Source: Bacillota bacterium (lineage in GTDB: Bacteria > Bacillota > Clostridia > Oscillospirales > Ruminococcaceae). From it: DNA of 8,149 bases. The translations under genes were made by a program, and so were the position numbers. The stretch lies in contig JAEXNS010000207.1 in assembly GCA_023439605.1 (NCBI GenBank), positions 1 through 8,149 of the forward strand. Reading direction: 5' to 3'. Under the pieces are notes generated by a model. It was not told the DNA's origin. It ran no database searches and worked only from the letters and a program-made list of their open reading frames with translations. Of this stretch, positions 1 to 5,336 are shown one piece after another; position 1 is the stretch's first letter; every line of letters starts with the position of its first letter.

Positions 1-565
1 TTAAAGCAAAATAACCCTTTTTATTATTTGTTATATTTTCCTCTAAAGCTATTAGTAAAAGAGGAAAAAACGCAGTTACATCATGAAAATGATTAAAAAA
101 TATGTTATATGATTGAAATCCAGAAAAAGCATATAGCAAACCAGCTATTATCGCTATGTTGTCATTTAAAATAAATTTTTTTATGTATGCGTACGCTGTC
201 AATGAAGCAAAAGCATATTTTAAAGCGAGTAAAATAGGCATTAAATACAGAACTATATCTGTAGGGAAAGGCAGTGTCAACCAAAAAAATGGACTACCTA
301 AAAGATAAAAAGAGTATGAACCAATGAAGTTTGCACCCAAGTCTGTTCCCCAATCCCAGAAAAATTGTCCATTTCTTACGGCGTCATGAGCATGATAATA
401 AAAAGGAATTTGCTGTGCATTAAAATCTCCATAAAAAGTAAGATATCCTTTATTGTATATTAACAAAGGAATCATAATTACAAGAAAAACAAAAAAAGCA
501 ATAAAAAAAGATTGTACATATTTTGATTTTCTTTTTTCTATTAGTGTTAAATCCGAGATACTCAA
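1..565 (-). CDS. YfhO-family polytopic membrane protein, N-terminal part (runs off left edge)
   Basis: Partial gene: 188 codons are visible and the frame is still open at base 1. The start is a TTG at 563-565. An in-frame TAA lies directly upstream of it, and a GGTGAT/AGGAG ribosome binding site (about 571-582) precedes it; no in-frame ATG occurs before residue 31. A lysine-rich cytoplasmic N-terminus (residues 9-15) leads into a first membrane helix (about 18-37). A long outer loop follows, with GDFNAQQIPFYYHAHD (46-61) and FFWDWGTDLGAN (68-79), then several hydrophobic helices (about 103-125, 134-150, 163-175). This layout, with an acidic residue in the first outer loop, matches the YfhO family of GT-C-like membrane proteins. 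Family members in Bacillus are linked to glycosylation of lipoteichoic acid or other surface polymers. Family assignment is from recalled motifs; the substrate is unknown. No clear promoter was seen; a weak TTCAAC-N18-TATAAA lies at 595-624. Confidence 0.8.
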   Translation of the reverse strand, partial: MSISDLTLIEKRKSKYVQSFFIAFFVFLVIMIPLLIYNKGYLTFYGDFNAQQIPFYYHAHDAVRNGQFFWDWGTDLGANFIGSYSFYLLGSPFFWLTLPFPTDIVLYLMPILLALKYAFASLTAYAYIKKFILNDNIAIIAGLLYAFSGFQSYNIFFNHFHDVTAFFPLLLIALEENITNNKKGYFAL

Positions 566-616
566 TTAAAATCACCACTCCTGTTATTTTTAAATTTATA
601 CTAATATGAAATAGGA

Positions 617-645
617 TTGTTGAAATAATTCCAAACCTTTATATT
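617..645 (+). promoter_or_regulatory. possible promoter for the RNA candidate at 657-821
   Basis: TTGTTG (617-622), a 17-base spacer, then TATATT (640-645). Transcription would begin near 652, just before the first small hairpin of the RNA candidate. The match is only moderate and AT-rich DNA gives many such matches, so this is weak support. Confidence 0.3.
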
Positions 646-656
646 CATGTTTTGTA

Positions 657-821
657 GCTTTTGAAGCCAAGATTTTTTAAAAATCTAGTTATTATTCATC
701 CATATTTATAGGGTGGAGATATTTTACTGAAGGTTCAGGGCGACCGAAAAGCCCGGTCGACTCCACAGAGTCGAAACTCCTGTAAAAGCGTAAACTTTCA
801 TTTTAGAGGTTGAATAGTAAC
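657..821 (+). ncRNA. candidate structured RNA, family not identified (copy 1)
   Basis: Between two minus-strand genes lies a stretch, G+C-richer than its surroundings, with many nested pairings. Two small hairpins come first (657-660/664-667 and 670-676/680-686). A long closing stem pairs gttattattcatcc (688-701) with ggttgaatagtaac (808-821), with one U-G pair and one mismatch. Inside it are tgaaggtt (728-735) with aactttca (793-800), cagg(g) (736-740) with (t)cctg (778-782), cgaccg (741-746) with cggtcg (754-759), and tcgactc (757-763) with gagtcga (768-774). The last two compete for three bases. In addition gtggag (713-718) can pair with ctccac (761-766), a pseudoknot or switch. The non-Watson-Crick pairs in the main stems are G-U only when read on the plus strand, which is why I assign plus. 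No intrinsic terminator follows. It is not a T-box and not a riboswitch I recognise. The clostridial raiA motif is one untested possibility. Confidence 0.55.
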
Positions 822-873
822 ATTTTATTGATTATTTAAATTCATTTTAGTATTATATATCTTAAGAAATAGA

Positions 874-1353
874 TTAAATCATAACTATATTTGTAAAAAC
901 ACCTGCTTTTGTTATATCTATAAATCCATAAGATGGTTGCATGGAATCTCTAGGTTGTGAGCAACTTCCAGGATTTAAGATGTAAAAATCATCTTCATAC
1001 AAATTATATTTAAAATGAGTGTGACCATATAGTATGATATTTGCATTTGAAAATTTTGCGGCATTTTTTATACTATCTAGTCCATATTTTACATTGTATA
1101 AATGACCATGTGTTGCAAATATTTTATTTTTACCATCTATATCAATGACTAACTTTTCGTTTGAATCTGTAGAAATATCACAATTACCACTTACGCTATA
1201 AATTTCCTTAAAAGGATATAGTTGTCTTATTAATGATACTTCACGAGCACCATCGCCTAAATGTATAAACATTTCAGCAGAAATGTTTTGTTCAATTATT
1301 TTTTTTAGAACATTCACATTTCCATGAGAATCAGAAAAAATAATTATTCTCAT
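874..1353 (-). CDS. YfcE/MJ0936-type metallophosphoesterase
   Basis: A 159-residue single-domain calcineurin-like phosphoesterase, full length for the YfcE/MJ0936 family of small metal-dependent phosphodiesterases. All metal-site motifs are visible in order: DSHGN (D8, H10), HLGDG (D34), GNCD (N57), THGH (H82, H84) and GHTH (H111, H113), followed by NPGS (127-130). Two divalent metals, often Mn, would be bound. Family enzymes cleave artificial phosphodiesters and the natural substrate is generally unknown. I start at the ATG at 1351-1353, because GGAG lies nine bases before it; an upstream in-frame ATG (1366-1368) has no ribosome binding site and would add five residues that precede the core strand. 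In many Firmicutes this family sits beside rph and the RdgB-type NTP pyrophosphatase gene; here it stands alone with its own promoter, so context adds no functional hint. No terminator is visible downstream, so readthrough toward the yfhO-like gene is possible. Confidence 0.88.
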   Translation of the reverse strand: MRIIIFSDSHGNVNVLKKIIEQNISAEMFIHLGDGAREVSLIRQLYPFKEIYSVSGNCDISTDSNEKLVIDIDGKNKIFATHGHLYNVKYGLDSIKNAAKFSNANIILYGHTHFKYNLYEDDFYILNPGSCSQPRDSMQPSYGFIDITKAGVFTNIVMI

Positions 1354-1397
1354 ATAAATCATCTCCATATTTTTTATTTTCTATAGACAACTTTAAA

Positions 1398-1426
1398 ATT
1401 ATATCATATAATAATTATAAAAACAA
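1398..1426 (-). promoter_or_regulatory. sigma-A promoter of the metallophosphoesterase gene
   Basis: On the minus strand, TTGTTT (1421-1426), a 17-base spacer and a perfect TATAAT (1398-1403), about 45 bases upstream of the start codon. The rest of the 1369-1638 gap is very AT-rich; apart from this promoter and the opposing one at 1518-1547 I see nothing in it. Confidence 0.65.
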
Positions 1427-1517
1427 TGAAAATATGAATTATTTGATTACTAATGGATATAAAATATGAATATTAATTAAATTTTAATCAAATTTTAATA
1501 AATTTTATTATTTTTTT

Positions 1518-1547
1518 ATGGCAATATATTCAGACATAGTGTATAAT
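1518..1547 (+). promoter_or_regulatory. sigma-A promoter of the TM2 protein gene
   Basis: ATGGCA (1518-1523; four of six matches to the -35 consensus), an 18-base spacer and a perfect TATAAT (1542-1547). The start codon follows about 90 bases later, leaving an untranslated leader that is plain A-rich sequence with no fold I can support. Confidence 0.5.
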
Positions 1548-1638
1548 TATATTAATGAAAATGTTTATAAAATAAAATATAAGAACAAAAGTTTAAGCAA
1601 TTTAAAAATTCACAAAAAAGAAATTAAGGAGAGATTTT

Positions 1639-2355
1639 ATGGAACATGAAGAAAGAAAACCAATTAATTTAAGCAAAGCAATAAAAAAAGAGAGTATTCA
1701 AAAAGAAGATCAACCAATAAGAGAGATGTATCCAGATTATACTTCTATAAACTATGAGGAACAATTAAAAAAAGAATACTCTCATTTGCAAAAAGAAGCT
1801 CAGCCCTATACACAAACCATCAATAAACCATATAGAGAGATGGAGCCTCAATATAGTAATCAAACTTATCAAGTGGGGCAGGAATATAAAAACATCCCAC
1901 CTGTTCAGCCACAAAATGTATCAAACCCACCAGTTAAAAAAGCAAGTACAAATTATTATGATTATTCAACTCAAAATCAAACTAAATATTGTAAGCATTG
2001 TGGTGGAATAATTCCAATAGATGCAGTTGTATGTACAATTTGTGGTAGGCAGGTAGAATCACTTTCTGCTTCACCAGGTGCACAAAATCAAATTTATGTT
2101 AATAATTCTAGTAATACAAGTATTAATATTGCACCAAGAATAAGTCCTAAAAGCAAAACGGTGTCATTAGCGTTGAATATTTTAGGCTTTTTTGGATTAG
2201 CTGGGTTACATCGTTTATATGCAGGTAAAATAGTTTCTGGTTTACTATATTTATTTACATGGGGTTTTTTTGGAGTTGGTACTCTCATAGATTTAATTAA
2301 AATATTATCAAATACCTTTACAGATTTTACTGGTTCTATAATAAAAGATAATTAA
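1639..2355 (+). CDS. zinc-ribbon and TM2-domain membrane protein with a disordered N-terminus
   Basis: A 238-residue protein in three parts. Residues 1-115 are polar and low complexity, rich in Q, K, E, Y and P, and contain two related repeats: REMYPDYTSINYEEQ...EYSHL (28-50) and REMEPQYSNQTYQ...QEYKNI (66-86). Residues 117-136 form a zinc ribbon, YCKHCGG...VCTICGR, with Cys at 118, 121, 132 and 135. Residues 172-223 form a TM2 domain: two membrane helices around a conserved turn (LNILGFFGLAGLHRLYAGK, then LLYLFTWGFFGVGTLIDLI). The start ATG has AAGGAGA seven bases upstream. TM2 proteins with an N-terminal zinc ribbon are common in Clostridia, but their role is not established; a membrane-anchored adaptor or sensor is an inference. 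The gene is monocistronic between its own promoter and the hairpin at 2358-2387. Confidence 0.85.
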   Translation: MEHEERKPINLSKAIKKESIQKEDQPIREMYPDYTSINYEEQLKKEYSHLQKEAQPYTQTINKPYREMEPQYSNQTYQVGQEYKNIPPVQPQNVSNPPVKKASTNYYDYSTQNQTKYCKHCGGIIPIDAVVCTICGRQVESLSASPGAQNQIYVNNSSNTSINIAPRISPKSKTVSLALNILGFFGLAGLHRLYAGKIVSGLLYLFTWGFFGVGTLIDLIKILSNTFTDFTGSIIKDN

Positions 2356-2357
2356 AA

Positions 2358-2387
2358 TAATCCCCATTCAATTTAGAATGGGGATTA
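2358..2387. terminator. shared terminator between convergent genes
   Basis: A 12-base-pair hairpin: taatccccattc (2358-2369) pairs with gaatggggatta (2376-2387) around a six-base loop. On the plus strand it is followed by a T-rich run (2390-2398); on the minus strand by ATTTTAATT. It lies in the 34 bases between the two stop codons, so it probably ends both transcripts. Confidence 0.75.
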
Positions 2388-2389
2388 AA

Positions 2390-3517
2390 TTATTTTTTGG
2401 ATGTTTTATTTGTAACTTTTCCTTTACCTTTTTTAATTGTAGTTTTTATTGTTGTGGTTTGTGTTGGTGCTGTTGTTGTAATTGATGTTTGTGGTACGGT
2501 TGTATTTTGTGGTGTTGTAGTAACAACTGATTCTGGAGTTGTTGTGACTTGTAGTTGTGTAACAGTGGTTTCTGGACTAGTTATAGTTTCAGATGTTGTA
2601 GTTGTTGTTTCAGTTGCTGGTATTGCTTGGATGTGGGGTTTTAATACAGCATAATGATGAAAATCAAAACTAAGTTTATCATATGGATAAGCTTGAGCTA
2701 TTTTACTCCAATCATTTATACATGCATCTAAACCATCATAAACATAAGTTATCTCTTCAGGAATATATGAGTTAACAGGATTAAATTCTGCTATACTAGT
2801 TATATATTTATTATGTTTAATAGAAAAATTCATTTCATGAGAAATGTGTTCAACTACTGCAGATTTCCAATAATTCATTACACAAATTCCATCTGAACCA
2901 TTAGCAATTAATCTTTCCAATGTATTCAAACTTACTAGATCATACCAATATGGTATGCATTGCAGTAAAAAGAGATTCTGTTGTTTTGTATAATTATAAA
3001 CTTGTTCCATGGTATTTGCATAAGTATTAAATAAAGAAGCACTAGTATAATCAGTCCAATTGGAAGCTAAATATGGTTCTATATCTAAAACAACACCTTT
3101 TATTCTATAAACTTCTGCCACACTATTGTTATAATTAACTAAGTAGTTTATATGTTGTATTATGGTATTTGGAGAAGTGAACCATGTAGGGTCTCCTATT
3201 AAGTAAAAAACTTCTATGTTTGCACTTCGCATTTTACTTACATAATTTTTTATATTTTCTTTGTTGTTAGTCCAATACCAACTTTCGATATATTGATATA
3301 TAGTTTTTACATTTAATTTTTGAGTATCATTTATTAATTCGGTTGAGTTTTGTTCGATTAGAACATTTTCAGGGTTCCAAGCAAACATGCCTTTGTTTTT
3401 ATTAATAGAATTTGAGTTTTCATATGCAAATGATGTTATTGTAATATTTGAGATTAAAATTGCCATGATTGTTAATAATGATATAATGATATGTTTTTGT
3501 TTTTTTAATAAATGCAT
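2390..3517 (-). CDS. secreted TIM-barrel (glycoside-hydrolase-like) protein with a Thr-rich tail
   Basis: A 375-residue exported protein. The start ATG at 3515-3517 has AAGGGG eight bases before it; in-frame GTG codons just upstream are less likely. A lysine-led signal peptide covers about residues 1-31, ending ITSFA-YE. The body (about 40-295) alternates strand-like and helix-like segments as in a TIM barrel: GMFAWNP (43-49), KTIYQYIES (71-79), VFYLIGDPTWF (103-113), KGVVLDIEPY (140-149), ICVMNYW (211-217) and KLSFDFHHY (281-289). The acidic DIE residues at 145-147, at the end of a strand, are a plausible catalytic or binding site. The tail (about 302-362) is 29 Thr in 61 residues with P, E and Q, then a Lys-rich end (KKGKGKVTNKTSKK). 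There is no LPXTG motif. The basic end could hold the protein to wall polymers. No exact enzyme family is recognised and the substrate is unknown. Confidence 0.8.
   Translation of the reverse strand: MHLLKKQKHIIISLLTIMAILISNITITSFAYENSNSINKNKGMFAWNPENVLIEQNSTELINDTQKLNVKTIYQYIESWYWTNNKENIKNYVSKMRSANIEVFYLIGDPTWFTSPNTIIQHINYLVNYNNSVAEVYRIKGVVLDIEPYLASNWTDYTSASLFNTYANTMEQVYNYTKQQNLFLLQCIPYWYDLVSLNTLERLIANGSDGICVMNYWKSAVVEHISHEMNFSIKHNKYITSIAEFNPVNSYIPEEITYVYDGLDACINDWSKIAQAYPYDKLSFDFHHYAVLKPHIQAIPATETTTTTSETITSPETTVTQLQVTTTPESVVTTTPQNTTVPQTSITTTAPTQTTTIKTTIKKGKGKVTNKTSKK
2432..2614 (-). repeat. low-complexity threonine-codon tract
   Basis: This part of the secreted protein gene consists largely of ACA/ACT/ACC codons in runs of two to five, mixed with Pro, Glu, Gln, Ser and Val codons. 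It has no exact tandem unit but reads as a degenerate trinucleotide tract, GTTGTTGT-like on the plus strand. It encodes an extended linker of the type common in secreted ruminococcal proteins, and it makes spurious valine-rich reading frames on the other strand. Confidence 0.75.
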
Positions 3518-3570
3518 TGGCACCACCCCTTTACAGATGTATATAAATGTTATACTTTGTTTGTTACTTT

Positions 3571-3599
3571 ATTATATCACATTATAATATATATGTCAA
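3571..3599 (-). promoter_or_regulatory. perfect-consensus sigma-A promoter of the secreted protein gene
   Basis: Minus strand: TTGACA (3594-3599), exactly 17 bases, TATAAT (3571-3576). The start codon is about 55 bases downstream of the -10 element. Both hexamers and the spacing are ideal, as for the rplJ promoter, so strong expression is expected unless a repressor acts. Confidence 0.85.
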
Positions 3600-3670
3600 T
3601 ATGACTGTAAAATAATATTTTATAAAGTTCAAAAACGTTATATTCAACAAAAATAAAGGATTTTTTCTAT

Positions 3671-3707
3671 AAAAAAATAACCTTTTCTTTATAGAAAAGG
3701 TTATTTT
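3671..3707 (-). terminator. intrinsic terminator of rplJ-rplL
   Basis: A 15-base-pair hairpin, 3674-3688 with 3693-3707 around a TTAT/ATAA loop, lies just past the rplL stop codon. In the minus-strand transcript the stem ends in a run of seven U (3671-3677). It closes the operon after rplL, so rpoB is not read from this promoter. Confidence 0.88.
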
Positions 3708-3723
3708 AAAAATAATTATAAAA

Positions 3724-4089
3724 TTATTTGATTTCGATTGTAGCACCTGAAGCTTCAAGTTTTGCTTTAAGTTCTTCAGCGTCAGCTTTTGAAGTACCTT
3801 CTTTAACTGCTTTTGGTAAACCTTCAACAAACTCTTTAGATTCTTTTAAGCCAAGACCCATAACATCTTTGATAGCTTTAATAACGTTCATTTTAGCTTC
3901 GCCAAATGAAGTCATAACTACGTCAAATTCTGTTTTTTCTTCTGCAACAGCACCAGCAGCAGCAGGAGCAGCAGCAACAGCAGCTGTTACACCAAATTCT
4001 TCTTGAATAGCTTCTACTAATTCAGCTAATTCTAATACTGATAGGGCTTTGATTTCTTCTATAAACTTTAATGTTTTTTCTGAAGCCAT
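3724..4089 (-). CDS. rplL: 50S ribosomal protein L7/L12
   Basis: The 121-residue stalk protein of the large ribosomal subunit is present in multiple copies on L10, where it recruits and activates the translational GTPases. Visible parts are the N-terminal dimerisation helices (about 1-33, MASEKTLKFIEEIKALSVLE), an Ala-rich hinge (34-51) and the globular C-terminal domain (52-121). The C-terminal domain carries the conserved factor-binding helices (KMNVIKAIKDVMGLGLKESKEFVEGLPKAVKEG, 66-98). Length is normal. AAAGGAG lies about ten bases before the ATG. It follows rplJ by 55 bases and is co-transcribed with it under the L10 leader; the terminator just downstream ends the unit. The unusual point is position: the block is divergent from rpmG-secE-nusG-rplK-rplA rather than downstream of rplA, and rpoB is absent. 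Confidence 0.98.
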   Translation of the reverse strand: MASEKTLKFIEEIKALSVLELAELVEAIQEEFGVTAAVAAAPAAAGAVAEEKTEFDVVMTSFGEAKMNVIKAIKDVMGLGLKESKEFVEGLPKAVKEGTSKADAEELKAKLEASGATIEIK

Positions 4090-4144
4090 GATAATATTTC
4101 TCCTTTAAGATAATAAATTTTTTTATTTTTGTTTGAATGATTAA

Positions 4145-4654
4145 TTATGCTGCATCTCCTGATTTACTGTCAACAACAGCTTGAAGAATAGCAGCAAGTT
4201 TTTGCATAGGACCTTGTAAAGCACCAACAAGTTGTGATAAAAGAATATCTTTTGATGGTATTTTTGATAAAGCCATAACAGATTTTTCATCATAAATGTC
4301 TTTGTCAATAAATCCAGCTTTTAGATTAAATTTATCTTTTGCGTCTTTTGCAAAATTACCTAGAATTCTTGCAGCAGCAGTTTGATCTTCATAAGAAATC
4401 GCTATTGCTGTTGTACCTTCTAAGTAACCTTCTAAACCTTCGATACCTGCATTTTTAAGAGCAAATTTCAATAGAGAATTTTTTTCAACTGAATATTCGA
4501 TTCCAGCTTCACGCAATTCTTTACGTAGCTTTGTATCTTCTTCAACAGTAATACCCTTGTAATCAACAAGAACACCGGCACAAGATTTTTTTAATTTTTC
4601 AGTAAGCAAATCAACTTTGGCTTGTTTTGCTTCTAAAACCTTAGCACTTGGCAT
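4145..4654 (-). CDS. rplJ: 50S ribosomal protein L10
   Basis: The 169-residue L10 protein forms the base of the ribosomal stalk. Its N-terminal domain (about 1-130) binds 23S rRNA near the L11 site, and its C-terminal helix (here about 134-160, KDILLSQLVGALQGPMQKLAAILQAV) carries the L7/L12 dimers. The L10 N-terminus (MPSAKVLEAKQAKVDLLTEKLKKS) and the VDYKGITVEEDTKLRKELRE segment are clear. I start at the ATG at 4652-4654, with GGAGGTG eight bases before it; an upstream in-frame TTG overlaps the ribosome binding site itself and is rejected. The L10-L7/L12 complex normally represses its own operon by binding the leader, and the leader and attenuator seen upstream fit this. rplL follows after 55 bases. 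Confidence 0.97.
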   Translation of the reverse strand: MPSAKVLEAKQAKVDLLTEKLKKSCAGVLVDYKGITVEEDTKLRKELREAGIEYSVEKNSLLKFALKNAGIEGLEGYLEGTTAIAISYEDQTAAARILGNFAKDAKDKFNLKAGFIDKDIYDEKSVMALSKIPSKDILLSQLVGALQGPMQKLAAILQAVVDSKSGDAA

Positions 4655-4754
4655 TTTATTCACCTCCAAATTTAATAATAAACACTTTAAATGACTACAA
4701 TTTTGTAATCACAGCTTAATTTATTAAATCGTATTTATTTCTAAAAATGAGAAT

Positions 4755-4782
4755 AAAAAAACCTTCTTATAACGAAGAAGGT
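4755..4782 (-). terminator. attenuator in the rplJ leader
   Basis: In the minus-strand transcript ACCTTCTT (4782-4775) pairs with AAGAAGGT (4768-4761) around a six-base loop and is followed by a U-rich run (TTTTTTATTC, 4760-4751). It lies about 100 bases upstream of the rplJ start codon and downstream of the L10 site, the usual place for L10-controlled premature termination in Firmicutes. Confidence 0.85.
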
Positions 4783-4810
4783 AAATAAAAAGTCATAACT
4801 TTAAATTAAA

Positions 4811-4856
4811 TACATTCCTCGGTTGGATTTACTGTCACCAACTGTCTTTAGAATAC
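4811..4856 (-). promoter_or_regulatory. L10 leader (autoregulatory binding site for L10-L7/L12)
   Basis: The minus-strand transcript reads GTATTCTAAAGACAGTTGG, a short loop, then AATCCAACCGAGGAATGT. GTTGG/CCAAC (4842-4838 with 4826-4822) forms the inner stem, and GTATTC/GAATGT with two wobbles closes the outside. The flanking AAGACAG and CCGAGG are the conserved internal-loop residues I know from the L10 ribosomal protein leader of Firmicutes, which imitates the L10 site of 23S rRNA. Excess L10-L7/L12 would bind here and favour the attenuator that follows. Confidence 0.85.
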
Positions 4857-4887
4857 GATTTATAAAATGTGAGAACTCACGTTGTTC

Positions 4888-4916
4888 ATTATAACACCAA
4901 AACTTTAATATGTCAA
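4888..4916 (-). promoter_or_regulatory. perfect-consensus sigma-A promoter of rplJ-rplL
   Basis: Minus strand: TTGACA (4911-4916), 17 bases, TATAAT (4888-4893). Transcription should begin near 4881, just ahead of the L10 leader. The -35 hexamer is about 62 bases from the oppositely directed -35 of the rpmG promoter. Confidence 0.9.
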
Positions 4917-4938
4917 TAACATAAAAAGGGAATAAACA

Positions 4939-4964
4939 AAAATTTTAAATCGAAAATTTTAAAT
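4939..4964. repeat. A/T-tract direct repeat between the divergent ribosomal promoters
   Basis: aaaattttaaat occurs at 4939-4950 and again at 4953-4964, separated by CG. The repeat lies upstream of both -35 boxes and borders the rpmG one. Such A- and T-tracts commonly serve as UP elements or bent DNA for strong promoters; that role is inferred. Confidence 0.45.
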
Positions 4965-4978
4965 TTTTGAAAATTCTA

Positions 4979-5008
4979 TTGACTTATAGATAAAAAATAT
5001 GTTATATT
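4979..5008 (+). promoter_or_regulatory. sigma-A promoter of the rpmG-secE-nusG-rplK-rplA operon
   Basis: TTGACT (4979-4984), an 18-base spacer and TATATT (5003-5008), with A/T tracts directly upstream. The predicted start is near 5014-5016, about 160 bases before rpmG, which leaves a long structured leader. Confidence 0.7.
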
Positions 5009-5010
5009 TA

Positions 5011-5038
5011 TAGTACCTCTTTTGAGGTCTATTTTTTT
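5011..5038 (+). terminator. terminator-like hairpin at the start of the rpmG operon transcript
   Basis: acctc (5015-5019) pairs with gaggt (5024-5028) around TTTT and can be extended by TAG/CTA with one bulge. Seven T follow (5032-5038). No gene lies upstream on this strand that it could end. It begins at or within a few bases of the predicted transcription start, so it may act on newly started transcripts. If the start lies further downstream it could instead be inert. Confidence 0.45.
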
Positions 5039-5052
5039 GCGCATTTTTTTAT

Positions 5053-5110
5053 GTAAATAATTTAGTTCCTCATTTTCTAGAGGGAGGCAAAAGACCGGTA
5101 ATTTATTTAC
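5053..5110 (+). promoter_or_regulatory. structured leader element upstream of rpmG, family not identified
   Basis: gtaaataa (5053-5060) pairs with ttatttac (5103-5110), and TTA/TAA continues the stem past one bulged base. Inside, ttcctc can pair with gaggga around an eight-base loop. This leaves an unpaired GGCAAAAGACCGG segment (about 5086-5098) before the closing strand. The purine-rich single strand between two stems resembles a protein or rRNA-mimic site, but I do not recognise it. A further 50 bases of AT-rich sequence separate it from the rpmG ribosome binding site. Confidence 0.4.
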
Positions 5111-5173
5111 CAATACTTAATTAAATTTTCTATTTTATTTAAGTATAAAATTTCGTCAGGAGGTGCCGATAAT

Positions 5174-5323
5174 ATGAGAGTTAAGGTGACATTGGCTTGT
5201 ACAGAATGCAAGCAACGTAATTACAACACCAAGAAAAACAAAAAAAATGACCCTGACAGACTTGAAATGACTAAACATTGCAAGTTCTGTAGAAAGCATA
5301 CTCAACACAGGGAAACAAAGTAA
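5174..5323 (+). CDS. rpmG: 50S ribosomal protein L33, zinc-binding form
   Basis: A 49-residue ribosomal protein of the large subunit. It begins MRVKVTLACTECKQRNY and ends CKFCRKHTQHRETK, with two CxxC pairs (C9, C12 and C36, C39) that would hold one zinc. This is the C+ form; many Firmicutes also carry a zinc-free paralogue used when zinc is short. AGGAGGTG ends eight bases before the ATG. Length is normal. It is the first gene of the operon, 13 bases before secE, the usual rpmG-secE-nusG order in Firmicutes. Confidence 0.97.
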   Translation: MRVKVTLACTECKQRNYNTKKNKKNDPDRLEMTKHCKFCRKHTQHRETK

Positions 5324-5336
5324 TGGAGGTCATGTT

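Larger units (their letters stand above)
4725..4862 (-). repeat. 11-base inverted repeat bracketing the L10 leader and attenuator
   Basis: taaatcgtatt (4725-4735) is the exact reverse complement of aatacgattta (4852-4862). In the rplJ transcript the two arms lie just before the L10 site and just after the attenuator. An 11-pair helix could therefore form only in transcripts that read through the attenuator. Whether it works as an antiterminator, a stabilising clamp or nothing is unknown. Confidence 0.5.

Noticed and set aside
724..801. A 25-codon minus-strand reading frame (MKVYAFTGV...) across the RNA candidate
   Set aside because: It has no ribosome binding site, and its unusual composition is explained by the GC-rich stems; such frames are typical artefacts over structured RNAs.
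657..821. T-box or standard riboswitch for the yfhO-like gene
   Set aside because: There is no T-box sequence (TGGNACCGCG type) and no terminator pair, and the wobble pairs fit the plus strand, whereas yfhO is on the minus strand.
2397..2654. Plus-strand valine-rich reading frame opposite the secreted protein gene
   Set aside because: It is the complement of the Thr-codon tract, has no convincing ribosome binding site and reads as low-complexity Val/Cys.
3582..3830. Minus-strand 82-codon frame overlapping the end of rplL
   Set aside because: It runs through the rplJL terminator hairpin, overlaps rplL in another frame and reads as AT-driven K/L/F-rich sequence.
4655..4669. Longer L10 N-terminus starting at an upstream TTG
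   Set aside because: That TTG overlaps the GGAGGTG ribosome binding site of the normal ATG; the extra residues are translation of the site itself. The same reasoning applies to the longer starts of L11 and L1.
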